A stretch of 64,000 bases of DNA from Mycobacterium aquaticum (lineage in GTDB: Bacteria; Actinomycetota; Actinomycetes; Mycobacteriales; Mycobacteriaceae). Positions 8,890 to 17,924 of the stretch are shown here, in pieces. Within the stretch, counting starts at the first letter, position 1; the number at the start of each line of letters is the position of its first letter. Where the stretch lies: assembly GCF_002086485.1 (NCBI RefSeq), contig NZ_MVHF01000037.1:1-64000 (forward strand). The letters are read 5' to 3'. A program made the position numbers and the translations under genes. The notes under the pieces are model-generated. The model saw nothing but the letters and a program-made list of their open reading frames with translations. It did not search any database and had not been told where the DNA came from.

Positions 8890-10173
8890 CTACGCAGCGT
8901 GCCTGACGGCACGCTTGGCCGCCCGGCGTTCACGACGCCATTCGCGGGCCGTCTCGAACGCGGTCTTGAGGCCGCGACGGCGCCCGGTGACGGGATCGGT
9001 CTGGCCGAATCCGCCTTCCACGGCATCGAGTTCGAGGAACATCCGCTCGCTGTGGGTCTCCGGCGCATCGTCGGCGGTGTCCCGCAGGAACCGGTCCGGC
9101 AGCGACAGTTTGGCGATGGTGCGCCACGACTTGGCGTACTGCACCAGGAACGAACCTGTGGTGTAGGGCAGGTCGTACTTGTCGCACAGCGCCCGGACGC
9201 GGATCGAGATCTCGTAGAGCCGGTTGCTCGGCAGGTCCGGGTACAGGTGATGCTCGATCTGGTGGCACAGGTTGCCGCTCATGAACCGCAGCACCGGGCC
9301 GTTCTCGAAGTTGGCGCTGCCCAGCATCTGCCGCAGGTACCACTGGCCACGGCTCTCACCGACCATGTCGGTCTTGGTGAACTTCTCCGCGCCGTCGGGG
9401 AAATGGCCGCAGAAGATCACGGCGTTGGCCCACACGTTGCGGATGATGTTGGCCATGGCGTTGGCCTTCAGCGTGGACTTGAACGTCGCACCGGGCGACA
9501 GTGCCGTCAGCGCGGGCCAGACGACGTAGTCCTTGGCCACCTGATGGCCTGCCTTGATGCCGAATTCCTTGACCCTGATCAGCGTGGCGTTGCGGTTGTC
9601 GCGGCCCTTGAAGATCTTGCCGAGCTCCAGGTGCTGCAGCCCCACGCCCCACTCGAACAACGTGCACAACATGGTGTTGTAGAACAGGTTGAGCAGGTTG
9701 AACGGCTTCCACTTCTGATCGCGGGTGACGCGGATCAGGCCGTAGCCCACATCGTCGTCCATGCCGAGGATGTTGGTGTACTTGTGGTGCATGAAGTTGT
9801 GGGTGAACCGCCAGTGCTTGGACGCCCCGCTCATGTCCCACTCCCACGTCGAGGAGTGAATCTCGGGGTCGTTCATCCAGTCCCACTGGCCGTGCATGAC
9901 GTTGTGGCCGATCTCCATGTTCTCGATGATCTTGGCCACGCCCAAAGTCGCGGTACCTGCCCACCAGGCAGAACGCCGCGAGCTCGCCGCCAGCATCAGC
10001 CGGCCCGACACCTCGAGGGCGCGCTGGGCGGCGATGGTACGGCGGATGTAGCGCGCGTCGCGCTCACCACGGGAGTCTTCGATGTCCTGACGGATCGCAT
10101 CGAGCTCGATGCCCAGGTTCTCGATATCGGCATCGGTCAGATGCGCGAACGCGGGAACGTCGGTGATAGCCAT
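8890..10173 (-). CDS. desA3: Stearoyl-CoA 9-desaturase, membrane di-iron acyl-CoA desaturase
   Basis: The enzyme introduces a cis double bond into saturated acyl-CoA, giving oleate for phospholipids and triacylglycerol. The 427-residue product has the three histidine boxes of membrane desaturases: HNVMHGQ, HNFMHHKYTN and HQIEHHLYPDLPSNR. It matches M. tuberculosis DesA3 (Rv3229c) in sequence and position. AGGAGG precedes the ATG. The electron-donating reductase lies directly upstream on the same strand. The 68 bp gap between them carries a pair of 12-bp palindromes, so desA3 appears to have its own controlled promoter in addition to any read-through. Confidence 0.95.
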   Translation of the reverse strand: MAITDVPAFAHLTDADIENLGIELDAIRQDIEDSRGERDARYIRRTIAAQRALEVSGRLMLAASSRRSAWWAGTATLGVAKIIENMEIGHNVMHGQWDWMNDPEIHSSTWEWDMSGASKHWRFTHNFMHHKYTNILGMDDDVGYGLIRVTRDQKWKPFNLLNLFYNTMLCTLFEWGVGLQHLELGKIFKGRDNRNATLIRVKEFGIKAGHQVAKDYVVWPALTALSPGATFKSTLKANAMANIIRNVWANAVIFCGHFPDGAEKFTKTDMVGESRGQWYLRQMLGSANFENGPVLRFMSGNLCHQIEHHLYPDLPSNRLYEISIRVRALCDKYDLPYTTGSFLVQYAKSWRTIAKLSLPDRFLRDTADDAPETHSERMFLELDAVEGGFGQTDPVTGRRRGLKTAFETAREWRRERRAAKRAVRHAA

Positions 10174-10195
10174 CGTCAGCCTCCTCTCTCTTGCC

Positions 10196-10222
10196 TACGG
10201 TAGCGTAACCTACGATACCGTA
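10196..10222. promoter_or_regulatory. Tandem palindromic operators upstream of desA3
   Basis: Two copies of a 12-bp palindrome of consensus TACGGTACCGTA occur at 10196-10207 and 10211-10222, with start-to-start spacing of 15 bp. The second lies inside a 24-bp inverted repeat (10205-10228) with one central mismatch. They sit 23 bp upstream of the desA3 start codon, where bound repressor would block transcription. Confidence 0.72.
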
Positions 10223-10241
10223 GGTTACCAGTCAGTAAAGC

Positions 10242-11390
10242 TTAAACGTCGAGTACACAATCGCCGGAAGCCGCCGAAACACAGGTCTGAATCCGGTTCC
10301 CGGGCTCATATTCCACACCTGTACGCAGGTCGCGGACGTGCCCGCCGACCAGACCCACGACACAGGACTGGCAGATACCCATCCGGCACCCGAAGGGCAT
10401 CCGGATGCCGACCTGTTCGCCCGCGTCCATCAACGGCGTCGCACTGTCGACTTCGACGGACTTGCCACTGCGCTCGAACGTCACGGTGCCCCCCACACCG
10501 TGCACCGCAGCCCGCGACACCGCGAACCGCTCCAAGTGCAGATGTTCGGGGATACCCGCCGCAGCCCACACTTTCTCGGCGTCGTTGAGCATGCCTTCCG
10601 GCCCGCACGCCCAGGCCTGGCGGTCCTGCCAGTCCGGCACCACGTCGGCCAGCCGGGACAGATCCAGGCGCCCCTCGGTGCGGGTGCTGCGCAGGTGCAA
10701 CCGGTAACCGGGATGCGCGTCGTGCAGCTCGGCGAGCTCGGCCCCGAACAGCACATCGGCCTCCGTCGGCGCCGAGTGCACATGGATGATGTCGGTGATC
10801 TGGTCGCGACGCACGAGCGTGCGCAGCATCGACATGACCGGCGTGATACCGGAACCGGCGGTCAGGAACAGCACCGACGCCGGCGCCGGATCGGGCATGA
10901 CGAAGTTGCCCTGCGGGGCGGCCAGCCGCACCACGGTGCCGGGCGCCAGGCCGTTGACCAGGTGGCTGGACAGGAAGCCCTCGGGCATCGCCTTGACGGT
11001 GATGGCGATGGTGCGCTGACCGGCGATCGGATGCTTGTCCGGCACCGAGGTCAGCGAATAGGAGCGCCACCGCCACCGGCCGTCCATCAGCACGCCGATG
11101 CCGATGTACTGCCCCGGCTCGTAGTCGAACGAGAATCCCCAGCCCGGCTTGACCACCAGCGTCGCCGAATCAGCGGTCTCCTGCCGCACCTCGACGATCC
11201 GCCCCCGCAGCTCGCGGGCCGACCACAGCGGGTTGGCGAGCTTCAGGTAGTCATCGGGTAGCAGCGGTGTGGTGATCCGGCCCGCGATGGTGCGCAGAGC
11301 ATGCCAGCCGGGACGCTCCTTGGCACCGGCGACAGTGGGACGGACGGTGTCGGCCACATTGGCCGAGACTTTGATGGAGTTCTTGGCCAT
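10242..11390 (-). CDS. Ferredoxin reductase-type oxidoreductase (FAD, NAD(P)H, 2Fe-2S), electron donor to DesA3
   Basis: The 382-residue homologue of Rv3230c is reported to pass electrons from NADPH to the DesA3 desaturase. Domain order: FAD-binding domain (about 55-165, with the RxYS-type motif WRSYSLTS), NAD(P)-binding domain (about 165-290, FLTAGSGITPVMSMLR), then a plant-type [2Fe-2S] domain (about 295-382) with ligands in CRMGICQSC and a distal Cys in RIQTCVSA. Tandem TACGGT palindromes lie just upstream of its start, matching those before desA3, so the two genes form one regulon. Confidence 0.93.
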   Translation of the reverse strand: MAKNSIKVSANVADTVRPTVAGAKERPGWHALRTIAGRITTPLLPDDYLKLANPLWSARELRGRIVEVRQETADSATLVVKPGWGFSFDYEPGQYIGIGVLMDGRWRWRSYSLTSVPDKHPIAGQRTIAITVKAMPEGFLSSHLVNGLAPGTVVRLAAPQGNFVMPDPAPASVLFLTAGSGITPVMSMLRTLVRRDQITDIIHVHSAPTEADVLFGAELAELHDAHPGYRLHLRSTRTEGRLDLSRLADVVPDWQDRQAWACGPEGMLNDAEKVWAAAGIPEHLHLERFAVSRAAVHGVGGTVTFERSGKSVEVDSATPLMDAGEQVGIRMPFGCRMGICQSCVVGLVGGHVRDLRTGVEYEPGNRIQTCVSAASGDCVLDV

Positions 11391-11397
11391 GACAACC

Positions 11398-11424
11398 TAC
11401 GGTACCGTAACTTACGGTGCCGTA
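11398..11424. promoter_or_regulatory. Tandem palindromic operators upstream of the desaturase reductase
   Basis: A perfect palindrome TACGGTACCGTA (11398-11409) and a near-perfect copy TACGGTGCCGTA (11413-11424) begin 15 bp apart, exactly as in front of desA3. They start 8 bp before the reductase start codon, so occupancy would obstruct initiation. Confidence 0.72.
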
Positions 11425-11494
11425 GCTAGTCGTAGCATCCGGCCTGCGGCACAAATCATGGTTTGATTCTCCACCAGATCAACCGGTTCGGCGA

Positions 11495-12910
11495 CTACGA
11501 GACCAGGGAGTTCTTGTAGATCTTCCCGTCCTTCATGATGATCTTGAAGTTGCGTCCCGGATCGGCGACCAACTGCAGATTGCTCAGCGGGTCACCGTCG
11601 ACCAGCAGCAGATCGGCGAGCGCGCCCTGCTCCACCACACCCAGCTTGCCGCTGTACGGGCTGCGCTTGCCGGACAGTGCCAACAGCTCTGCGTTGGTGC
11701 CCGTGGCCATCGTCAGCGCTTCGGCCGGGGAGAACCATTTGCCCAGCTTCGCCAACAGCGCACCCTGCTGCGGCGCCAGCTGCGGGGAGAACAGGATGTC
11801 GGTGCCGAACGCCGTCTTGAGGTGGTACTTGCGGGCCAGCTGGTAGACGTTGGCCACGCCGTCGATGACCTCCTTGGCCTTCGCGGCCTCCTCCGAGCCC
11901 GGCGGGAACGCGCCGATCATCTCCTCCGGCAGCGGCTGGGTGCTCAACCAGATGCCCTTGTCTGCCATCTCCTTGGCGGTCGCGTCGTCCATCAGGTGGG
12001 CGTGCTCGATGCAGGCGACCCCGGCGCGGATCGCCTGCGAAATGGTGGCCGGCGTGTAGGCGTGCACCGTGACATAGGTGCCCCAGTTCGTCGCCGCCTC
12101 GACCGCGGCACGCACCTCGGGTTCGGTGAAGGTGATCACGTCGATCGGGCTGTGCGGCGAGGACACCCCGCCCCCGGCCGTCAGCTTGATCTGCGATGCA
12201 CCTTGAAACAGCTGCTCACGCGTGCGCATCCGCACCTCGTCGGGGCTGTCGGCGACCACGGAAGCACCGAGTTCCTCCTGACGCGACACCGGACCGCCCG
12301 CAGTGCGCGGCAGGTCCGCGGGTGTGCGGAAGTCACCGTGGCCGCTGGTCACGGTGATGATGGCGCCCGAAGGGAAGATCCGCGGACCGGCGATGACGCC
12401 TTCGTCGACGGCCTGCTTGAGGCCGAAACTGGGTCCACCCAGATCACGCACCGTGGTGAACCCACGCATCAGGGTGTCGGTGGCCTCGGCACCGGCCAAC
12501 AGGTTGAGGTATCCCGGATCCGCGGTTGTCAACTGTGTCACCGGCGGCCGCACGAGCATCGTGTGCCAGTGGTTGTCGATGAGGCCCGGCATCAAGGTCC
12601 GGCCGCCACCCTCGATGACGGTGGTGTCCGGTCCCGCAGGCAGCGTCTCTGTCGAGATCTTCTCGATCCGGTTGCCCGTCACGAGCACGTTCGACGGCGC
12701 CGACAGCTTGTCGCTGTGGCCGTCGAAGACGCGGACGTTGCGGAACTCCACCCGGGCAGCCGCCTTCTGCCCTGGTGCCGGGGGCGGTGCGGAAGGCGGC
12801 GACCCCGCGGGCAGCGGCGGGCTGCTCGGTGCAGACTGCCCGCCACCCGACGAACACGCGACACCCGCCAGTACGACGGACAACACGACAGCCAGGCGTA
12901 GATGTCGCAT
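11495..12910 (-). CDS. Lipoprotein amidohydrolase (imidazolonepropionase/prolidase-like)
   Basis: The 471-residue product starts with a lipoprotein signal (MRHLRLAVVLSVVLAGVAC) and so is probably anchored outside the membrane. An Ala/Pro/Ser-rich linker follows, then an amidohydrolase TIM barrel. Metal-site features are DNHWHT (the HxH motif) after GGRTLMPGLI, IKLTAGGG where the bridging Lys is expected, VHAYT and IEHAHLM for the two further His, and AFGTDIL for the final Asp. The family hydrolyses C-N bonds in cyclic amides or Xaa-Pro dipeptides; the substrate here is unknown. The start at 12910 fits the lipobox and a GAGGGGAAG ribosome binding site. Confidence 0.88.
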   Translation of the reverse strand: MRHLRLAVVLSVVLAGVACSSGGGQSAPSSPPLPAGSPPSAPPPAPGQKAAARVEFRNVRVFDGHSDKLSAPSNVLVTGNRIEKISTETLPAGPDTTVIEGGGRTLMPGLIDNHWHTMLVRPPVTQLTTADPGYLNLLAGAEATDTLMRGFTTVRDLGGPSFGLKQAVDEGVIAGPRIFPSGAIITVTSGHGDFRTPADLPRTAGGPVSRQEELGASVVADSPDEVRMRTREQLFQGASQIKLTAGGGVSSPHSPIDVITFTEPEVRAAVEAATNWGTYVTVHAYTPATISQAIRAGVACIEHAHLMDDATAKEMADKGIWLSTQPLPEEMIGAFPPGSEEAAKAKEVIDGVANVYQLARKYHLKTAFGTDILFSPQLAPQQGALLAKLGKWFSPAEALTMATGTNAELLALSGKRSPYSGKLGVVEQGALADLLLVDGDPLSNLQLVADPGRNFKIIMKDGKIYKNSLVS

Positions 12911-12944
12911 TCGGCTTCCCCTCTTCCCGGCCGCTACGGCGTCG

Positions 12945-13442
12945 CTAGAGCAGTTCGAGCAGAAACGGCAGTTCCTGCGGCGCATACCAAGCCAGGTCGT
13001 GATCCTGGGCGTCTCCGACGGTGAGCTCGGCATCCTCGTCTCCCAGGTCGGCGTCATCGATCACGTCCACTGCCGCCAGCACCGCGGATTCGGCGGCGGC
13101 GTTGTCGACGTAGGCCGCGATGATGTCGTCGATGGGCACGGGCCCCGACAGGCGCACGACCGCGTCGTCGAGATCGGGTCGCGGCGTCGCCGACGCCACC
13201 TCGGCGACCACCACCGCCCGTCGCGGCGGTAGCCCGGAATCGCCCCCGGAGGCCAGCAGGCGCAGCGAGGCCAACGCCGCCTCCTGCAGCGCCACCTCGG
13301 CGAGCTCGTCGTCGTCACCCTCGGCGTAGGCCTCCCGCAGTGTCGGCGTGACCGCGAACGCGGTCCCGTTCGTCACGAGCAGGAACCGGTCGGCGACGAG
13401 CTGCTGCAGGCCGGCCAGAGTCGCCGGGATGTACACGCGCAC
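12945..13442 (-). CDS. Conserved mycobacterial protein (DUF6912, Rv3231c-like)
   Basis: The 165-residue acidic, soluble protein begins MRVYIPATLAGLQQL. The position next to ppk2 and before the desaturase region matches Rv3231c. There are no catalytic motifs or membrane segments; the second half is rich in Asp/Glu and Ala. It starts with a GTG and lies 29 bp downstream of ppk2 on the same strand, so it is probably in the ppk2 operon. Function unknown; the DUF number is from memory. Confidence 0.8.
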   Translation of the reverse strand: MRVYIPATLAGLQQLVADRFLLVTNGTAFAVTPTLREAYAEGDDDELAEVALQEAALASLRLLASGGDSGLPPRRAVVVAEVASATPRPDLDDAVVRLSGPVPIDDIIAAYVDNAAAESAVLAAVDVIDDADLGDEDAELTVGDAQDHDLAWYAPQELPFLLELL

Positions 13443-13471
13443 CCCGCGAGACTAGCCGTCGGGACCGGCGT

Positions 13472-14329
13472 TCACTCGCGGTCCCCGATCAGGGTCGCGA
13501 CATGATCGTCGACGTATCGCGCCAGATCCCGCGACGGACGCCGGTAGTCGCCCGTCAGCACAGGTCGATCCGGCAGTGTCACGTCGGGCCGCTCGACGTC
13601 GTGGTAGTCGATGGTGGACAGCAGATGCGCCATCATGTTGAGCCGGGCATGCTTCTTGATGTCGGATTCGACGATGTACCAAGGACTTTGCGGCGTGTCG
13701 GTGTGCACCATCATCTGGTCCTTGGCCCGCGAGTAGTCCTCCCAGCGGTACACCGATTCCAGATCCATCGGCGAGAGCTTCCACTGCCGGACCGGATCGT
13801 CCTTGCGCGACCGGAACCGGCGCAGCTGCTCATCGTCGGACACCGAGAACCAGTACTTGCGCAACAGGATCCCGTCTTCGAGCAGCATCTGCTCGAATAT
13901 CGGGGTCTGCCGCAGGAACAGCTGATGCTCGTGCGGCGTGCAGAAGCCCATCACCTGTTCGACGCCGGCCCGGTTGTACCAGGACCGGTCGAACAACACG
14001 ATCTCGCCCTTGGCGGGCAGATGCGCGATGTAGCGCTGGTAATACCATTGGCCGCGTTCGCGTTCGGTCGGCGCCGGCAGCGCGGCCACCCTGGCGATGC
14101 GCGGGCTGAGGTATTCGGTGATCCGCTTGATGGTGCCGCCCTTGCCCGCGGCGTCGCGGCCCTCGAACACCACCACGATGCGGGCACCGGTGTGCCGCAC
14201 CCACTCCTGCATCCTCACGAACTCTGTTTGCAGCCGGAACAACTCGGCCTCGTAGACCTTGTTCGAGAGCTTCGGCTTGCCGTTGCGCTTCTGCCCGCCG
14301 GCCGGTCCGTCGTTCGATGCTGCACTCAT
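13472..14329 (-). CDS. ppk2: Polyphosphate kinase 2
   Basis: PPK2 enzymes transfer phosphate between polyphosphate and nucleoside diphosphates. The 285-residue product is a single-domain PPK2 with Walker A FEGRDAAGKGGTIKRI, the lid segment ERERGQWYYQRYI, and Walker B FDRSWYNRAGVE. Conserved segments KYWFSVSD and KLSPMDLESVYRW also fit. It corresponds to Rv3232c, reported to favour GDP/GTP and to influence nucleotide pools. It is probably transcribed with the DUF6912 gene downstream. Confidence 0.93.
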   Translation of the reverse strand: MSAASNDGPAGGQKRNGKPKLSNKVYEAELFRLQTEFVRMQEWVRHTGARIVVVFEGRDAAGKGGTIKRITEYLSPRIARVAALPAPTERERGQWYYQRYIAHLPAKGEIVLFDRSWYNRAGVEQVMGFCTPHEHQLFLRQTPIFEQMLLEDGILLRKYWFSVSDDEQLRRFRSRKDDPVRQWKLSPMDLESVYRWEDYSRAKDQMMVHTDTPQSPWYIVESDIKKHARLNMMAHLLSTIDYHDVERPDVTLPDRPVLTGDYRRPSRDLARYVDDHVATLIGDRE

Positions 14330-14394
14330 GCGCGAATTCTAGGTGCGCGCAGCGCCATTGCCGCGCGGATCGGGCCGTGCCGGATGGCGGCGGC

Positions 14395-15804
14395 TCATCT
14401 GGCCGCGTCGAGCAATTCCTCAAGCGATTCGCGCAGCAGGCTGGGCAGCACGTCGACATCGCTCATGGCATCCCGGTCGGCGTTGATCCCGAAGTAGAGC
14501 ATGCCGTTGTACGACGTGACGCCGATGGCCAGCACCTGGTTCTGCAGCAGCGGCGGCACCGCGTAGGTCTCCAGGAGCTTGGTCCCGGCCACGTACATCT
14601 GCTTCTGTGCGCCCGGAACGTTGGTGATCAGCAGGTTGAACAACCGGGCCGAGAAGCCCGTGGCCACGCGGATTCCCATGGCGTGCAACGTCGGCGGGGC
14701 GAACCCCGACAGCGTGACGATCGTCCGCGCGTCGACCAGGCTGGCCGCGGTGGAATGCGATTCGGTGGCGTGGGCGATCTGCGAGAGCCGCACGACGGGG
14801 TTGCCCTCCCCCACCGGCAGGTCGACCAGGAACGGTGACACCTCGCTGATCGCCTGCCCGGGCGCGGTCGAGTCCAGTTCGGCGTCGGGATACACCGACA
14901 TCGGCGCCATCGCCCGCACCGTGGTTGTGGGCGTGACCGGCTCTCCCCGGGACAGCAGCCAGTTGCGCAGCGCCCCGGCCACCACCGCGAGCACCACGTC
15001 GTTGATATCGCAGTCGTAGCGGGCGCGCACCGTCCGGTAGTCCTCCAGCCGGTGCTCGGCCACCGAGAACCTGCGGTTACGCGACACCGTGGTGTTCAAC
15101 GGACTGTTGGGCGCGGTGCCGCGGGCCACGGTGCGTACGACATCGGCCACCCGCCGACCGACCGCCGCCAGCTCACCGCTGTTGGTGGCCAGATCGAACA
15201 CTGCTTCCCGGACGGCGGCCAGCTGGCTGGTCGGCCGCGCGATCCACTCCCCGATGGCGCCGAGCACCAACTGCCTGTCGCTGGGTTCACGGGCCGGAAT
15301 CCAGATGTCCTCGCCGAACTCCGGCGGCTTCTGCGTGCGGTCGGCGATCACATGGCCGATCTCCAGGGCCGTCATCCCGTTGACCAACGCCTGGTGAGAC
15401 TTGGTGTAGATGGCGATGCGGTTCTTGGTGAGCCCCTCGACCAGGTACATCTCCCAGAGAGGACGAGTCTTGTCCAGCGGGCGCGAGCCCAGCCGGGCGA
15501 CCAGATCATGCAGCTGAGCATCGCTGCCCGGCGAGGGCAGCGCCGAGCGCCGGATGTGATAGGTGATGTCGAAGTCACGGTCGTCGACCCACACCGGCCG
15601 GGCCAGCCCCAACGTCACCTCACGCACCTTCTGCCGGTAGCGCGGAATCTGCGGCAGTCGCTGTTCGACGGTCGCCAGCAGCGTTTCGTAGCTCAGTCCG
15701 GCGCGGGGTTTGCGCAAGATCGCCAGAGACCCCACATACATCGGGGTCGAGGTGTTCTCCAGGTGGAAGAACGTTGCGTCGGACGCCGACAGCCTGCTCA
15801 CCAT
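14395..15804 (-). CDS. WS/DGAT-family acyltransferase-like protein with altered active-site motif
   Basis: The 469-residue product has the wax ester synthase/diacylglycerol acyltransferase layout: an N-terminal acyltransferase half beginning MVSRLSASDATFFHLENTST, and a C-terminal DUF1298 half containing LLITNVPG and LAIGVTSYNGMLYFGI. The locus matches the Rv3233c/Rv3234c (tgs3) region, here as one intact ORF. The catalytic HHxxxDG motif reads HQALVNG near residue 136, with the second His replaced by Gln and Asp by Asn. Acyltransferase activity is therefore uncertain; it may have another acyl-CoA role or work through a different base. Confidence 0.88.
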   Translation of the reverse strand: MVSRLSASDATFFHLENTSTPMYVGSLAILRKPRAGLSYETLLATVEQRLPQIPRYRQKVREVTLGLARPVWVDDRDFDITYHIRRSALPSPGSDAQLHDLVARLGSRPLDKTRPLWEMYLVEGLTKNRIAIYTKSHQALVNGMTALEIGHVIADRTQKPPEFGEDIWIPAREPSDRQLVLGAIGEWIARPTSQLAAVREAVFDLATNSGELAAVGRRVADVVRTVARGTAPNSPLNTTVSRNRRFSVAEHRLEDYRTVRARYDCDINDVVLAVVAGALRNWLLSRGEPVTPTTTVRAMAPMSVYPDAELDSTAPGQAISEVSPFLVDLPVGEGNPVVRLSQIAHATESHSTAASLVDARTIVTLSGFAPPTLHAMGIRVATGFSARLFNLLITNVPGAQKQMYVAGTKLLETYAVPPLLQNQVLAIGVTSYNGMLYFGINADRDAMSDVDVLPSLLRESLEELLDAAR

Positions 15805-15893
15805 GCGGCGCCAACCTCCCCTTCAGTCGCCATGATCCCCGTCACGGTAACCGGCCCTTCTGGCAGCGCGCAGCACGGGTGCTGCGGGCCTGC

Positions 15894-17786
15894 TCAGCGC
15901 ATGGGGGCGCCGTCGGCGATCGCGGTCGATACGGCGCCGTCGCGGGCAATGGCCGAAAGCTCCCAGTGCCCGCCGCCGGTCAACTGCAGCCTGCAGCGGT
16001 GATGGCGGTCGATCGTGGACCTGTGCCCCACGCTGACCACCACGCAGTCGGGCAGCCGCTCACGGACCAGGGTGTACATGGCGTCCTCCAGCCCCTCGTC
16101 CAGCGCCGATGTCGACTCGTCGAGGAACACGACTCGGGGCCGCACCAACAGCACCCGTGCGAACGAGACCCGCTGCTGCTCGCCCAGCGAGAGCACCGAT
16201 GCCCAGTCCGCGTCCTCGTCGAGGCGTTCGGTCAGATGCCCGAGGGCCACCGCGCACAGCGTTTCCTGCAGTTCGCCATCGGTGACGTCGGCAATGGGCA
16301 GCGGATACACCACCGCGGCCCGCAGATCACCCAGCGGCAGATACGGCAGCTGAGGCAGGAACAACGTCGCCCATCCGGCCGGATACCGGGCCAGACCCGT
16401 TGTCTGCGGCCACAATTCGGCCAGACTGCGCAACAGGGTGGTCTTCCCGCACCCGGACGGCCCCTTCACCACCACGCTGTCACCCGCGGTCAGCACCATC
16501 GTCAGATCGGTGATCAGCGGATTGCCCTGCAGATCGCTGACCCCGACGTCGGTGAGCGCCAGCGAATCCTGTGCGGCGCCGACGCTGATCCTGGGCAGTT
16601 CCCGCGCGCGGTGGTCGCTGTCCAGCATCTGGTCGATGCGCATCAGCGCGGCGCGGTAGACGGTGAACTCGTCGTAGCTGTCCCGGAAGAACGACAGTGC
16701 GCCACAGACGTTTCCGAACGCGGCGACCGTCTGCAGCAAGCCGCCGAGGGTGATCTGGCCTGCGAAGAACCGCGGCGCCTGCACGATGTAGGGAATCATG
16801 CCGGTCGTCACATCGCCGACGCCGCGGTTCCAGCCGTTTAGCCGCAATTGGGCGAACACGATGCGCCACATGTTGGCGATGATCTCGGCGAACCGGGAGT
16901 GCAGCAGCTGCCGCTCACGTTCCCCACCCCGGTAGAACGCGACACGTTCGGCGTTGTCTCGCAGGCGCACCAGCGCATAGCGGAAACTCGCACTGAACCG
17001 TTCGTTGAGGAAGTTCAGCCGCACCAGCGGCCGGCCGATCCAGAACGCGATGAGCGTCACCGTGATCGAGAAGGCGAACGCCACGAACACCATGGCCCGC
17101 GGAATCACCCAGCCGCCCAACTGCAATGGGCCCGACAGTTGCCACAGCACGCCCGTGAACATCACGATCAACAACGACTTGTTGATCGCGCCGATGCTCA
17201 TGTCCACCGACTTGGTGGTGAAGGTCTCGATGTCGGTCTGGATCCGCTGATCGGGATTCTCCACGGGCGGGTGCAGAAAACGGTTGCGGTAGAACGCATC
17301 CCCGGTCATCCAGTCGTCGACCAGGCGGGTGTTGAGCCAGATGCGCCAATGGATCGCGAAGACCCGGCGCAGGAACAGGTCCACCACGGTGTAGGTCACG
17401 GTCAGCAGCACCAGAATCCCGCTGATCGCAAAGGACGTCATGAACGCATGCCGCGCGGCATCCAGTTTGTCCGCATCATGGGTGGCCAGCGCCTCCGCAC
17501 CGACCTGTACGGCGTTCATCAGGTCCGCGTACTGATAGGTGAAGATCACCACCACCCGCGCCGAATACACCGTGTGCCACAGCATGAATGCCAGCAGCGC
17601 CCACGTGCGCCAACTGCCGGCGAAGAACGGGGCGTTGACCCGCCAGAACTGTTGCCCCCACCGGGTGCAACGGGCCACGACGAACGCCACCGCGAGGAAC
17701 ACCACGAAGGTGATCACCCACGCCTGCAGTGTCCACACCAGCGAGCGCAGCGGCTCGCCGGGCCAATCGATGCTGGGTTGAACCAT
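15894..17786 (-). CDS. ABC transporter with fused permease and ATPase (SbmA/BacA-like, ABC_membrane_2)
   Basis: The 630-residue half-transporter has about six membrane helices in residues 1-330, with the SbmA/BacA-type segment RWRIWLNTRL-like IHWRIWLNTRLVDDW. A C-terminal ATPase shows Walker A KGPSGCGKTTLLRSL, signature LSLGEQQRVSFAR and Walker B VVFLDESTSALDE. The mycobacterial relative Rv1819c imports cobalamin and hydrophilic antibiotics such as bleomycin; I infer a broadly similar uptake role. The start at 17786 follows a G-rich ribosome binding site; a longer upstream frame lacks support. It is divergent from the Rv3235-family gene. Confidence 0.9.
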   Translation of the reverse strand: MVQPSIDWPGEPLRSLVWTLQAWVITFVVFLAVAFVVARCTRWGQQFWRVNAPFFAGSWRTWALLAFMLWHTVYSARVVVIFTYQYADLMNAVQVGAEALATHDADKLDAARHAFMTSFAISGILVLLTVTYTVVDLFLRRVFAIHWRIWLNTRLVDDWMTGDAFYRNRFLHPPVENPDQRIQTDIETFTTKSVDMSIGAINKSLLIVMFTGVLWQLSGPLQLGGWVIPRAMVFVAFAFSITVTLIAFWIGRPLVRLNFLNERFSASFRYALVRLRDNAERVAFYRGGERERQLLHSRFAEIIANMWRIVFAQLRLNGWNRGVGDVTTGMIPYIVQAPRFFAGQITLGGLLQTVAAFGNVCGALSFFRDSYDEFTVYRAALMRIDQMLDSDHRARELPRISVGAAQDSLALTDVGVSDLQGNPLITDLTMVLTAGDSVVVKGPSGCGKTTLLRSLAELWPQTTGLARYPAGWATLFLPQLPYLPLGDLRAAVVYPLPIADVTDGELQETLCAVALGHLTERLDEDADWASVLSLGEQQRVSFARVLLVRPRVVFLDESTSALDEGLEDAMYTLVRERLPDCVVVSVGHRSTIDRHHRCRLQLTGGGHWELSAIARDGAVSTAIADGAPMR

Positions 17787-17924
17787 GTCTGCCCCCGTAC
17801 GTCGGACACCGCAACGGTATCCGGCGAAACTGGGTGCTCGGGGCACCGATTCGGGATGCGATGATGGACGGGTCTGCACCTCTCCAGCAGATGTGTCCTG
17901 TACCTGATACCGCTGGAGATTGCC

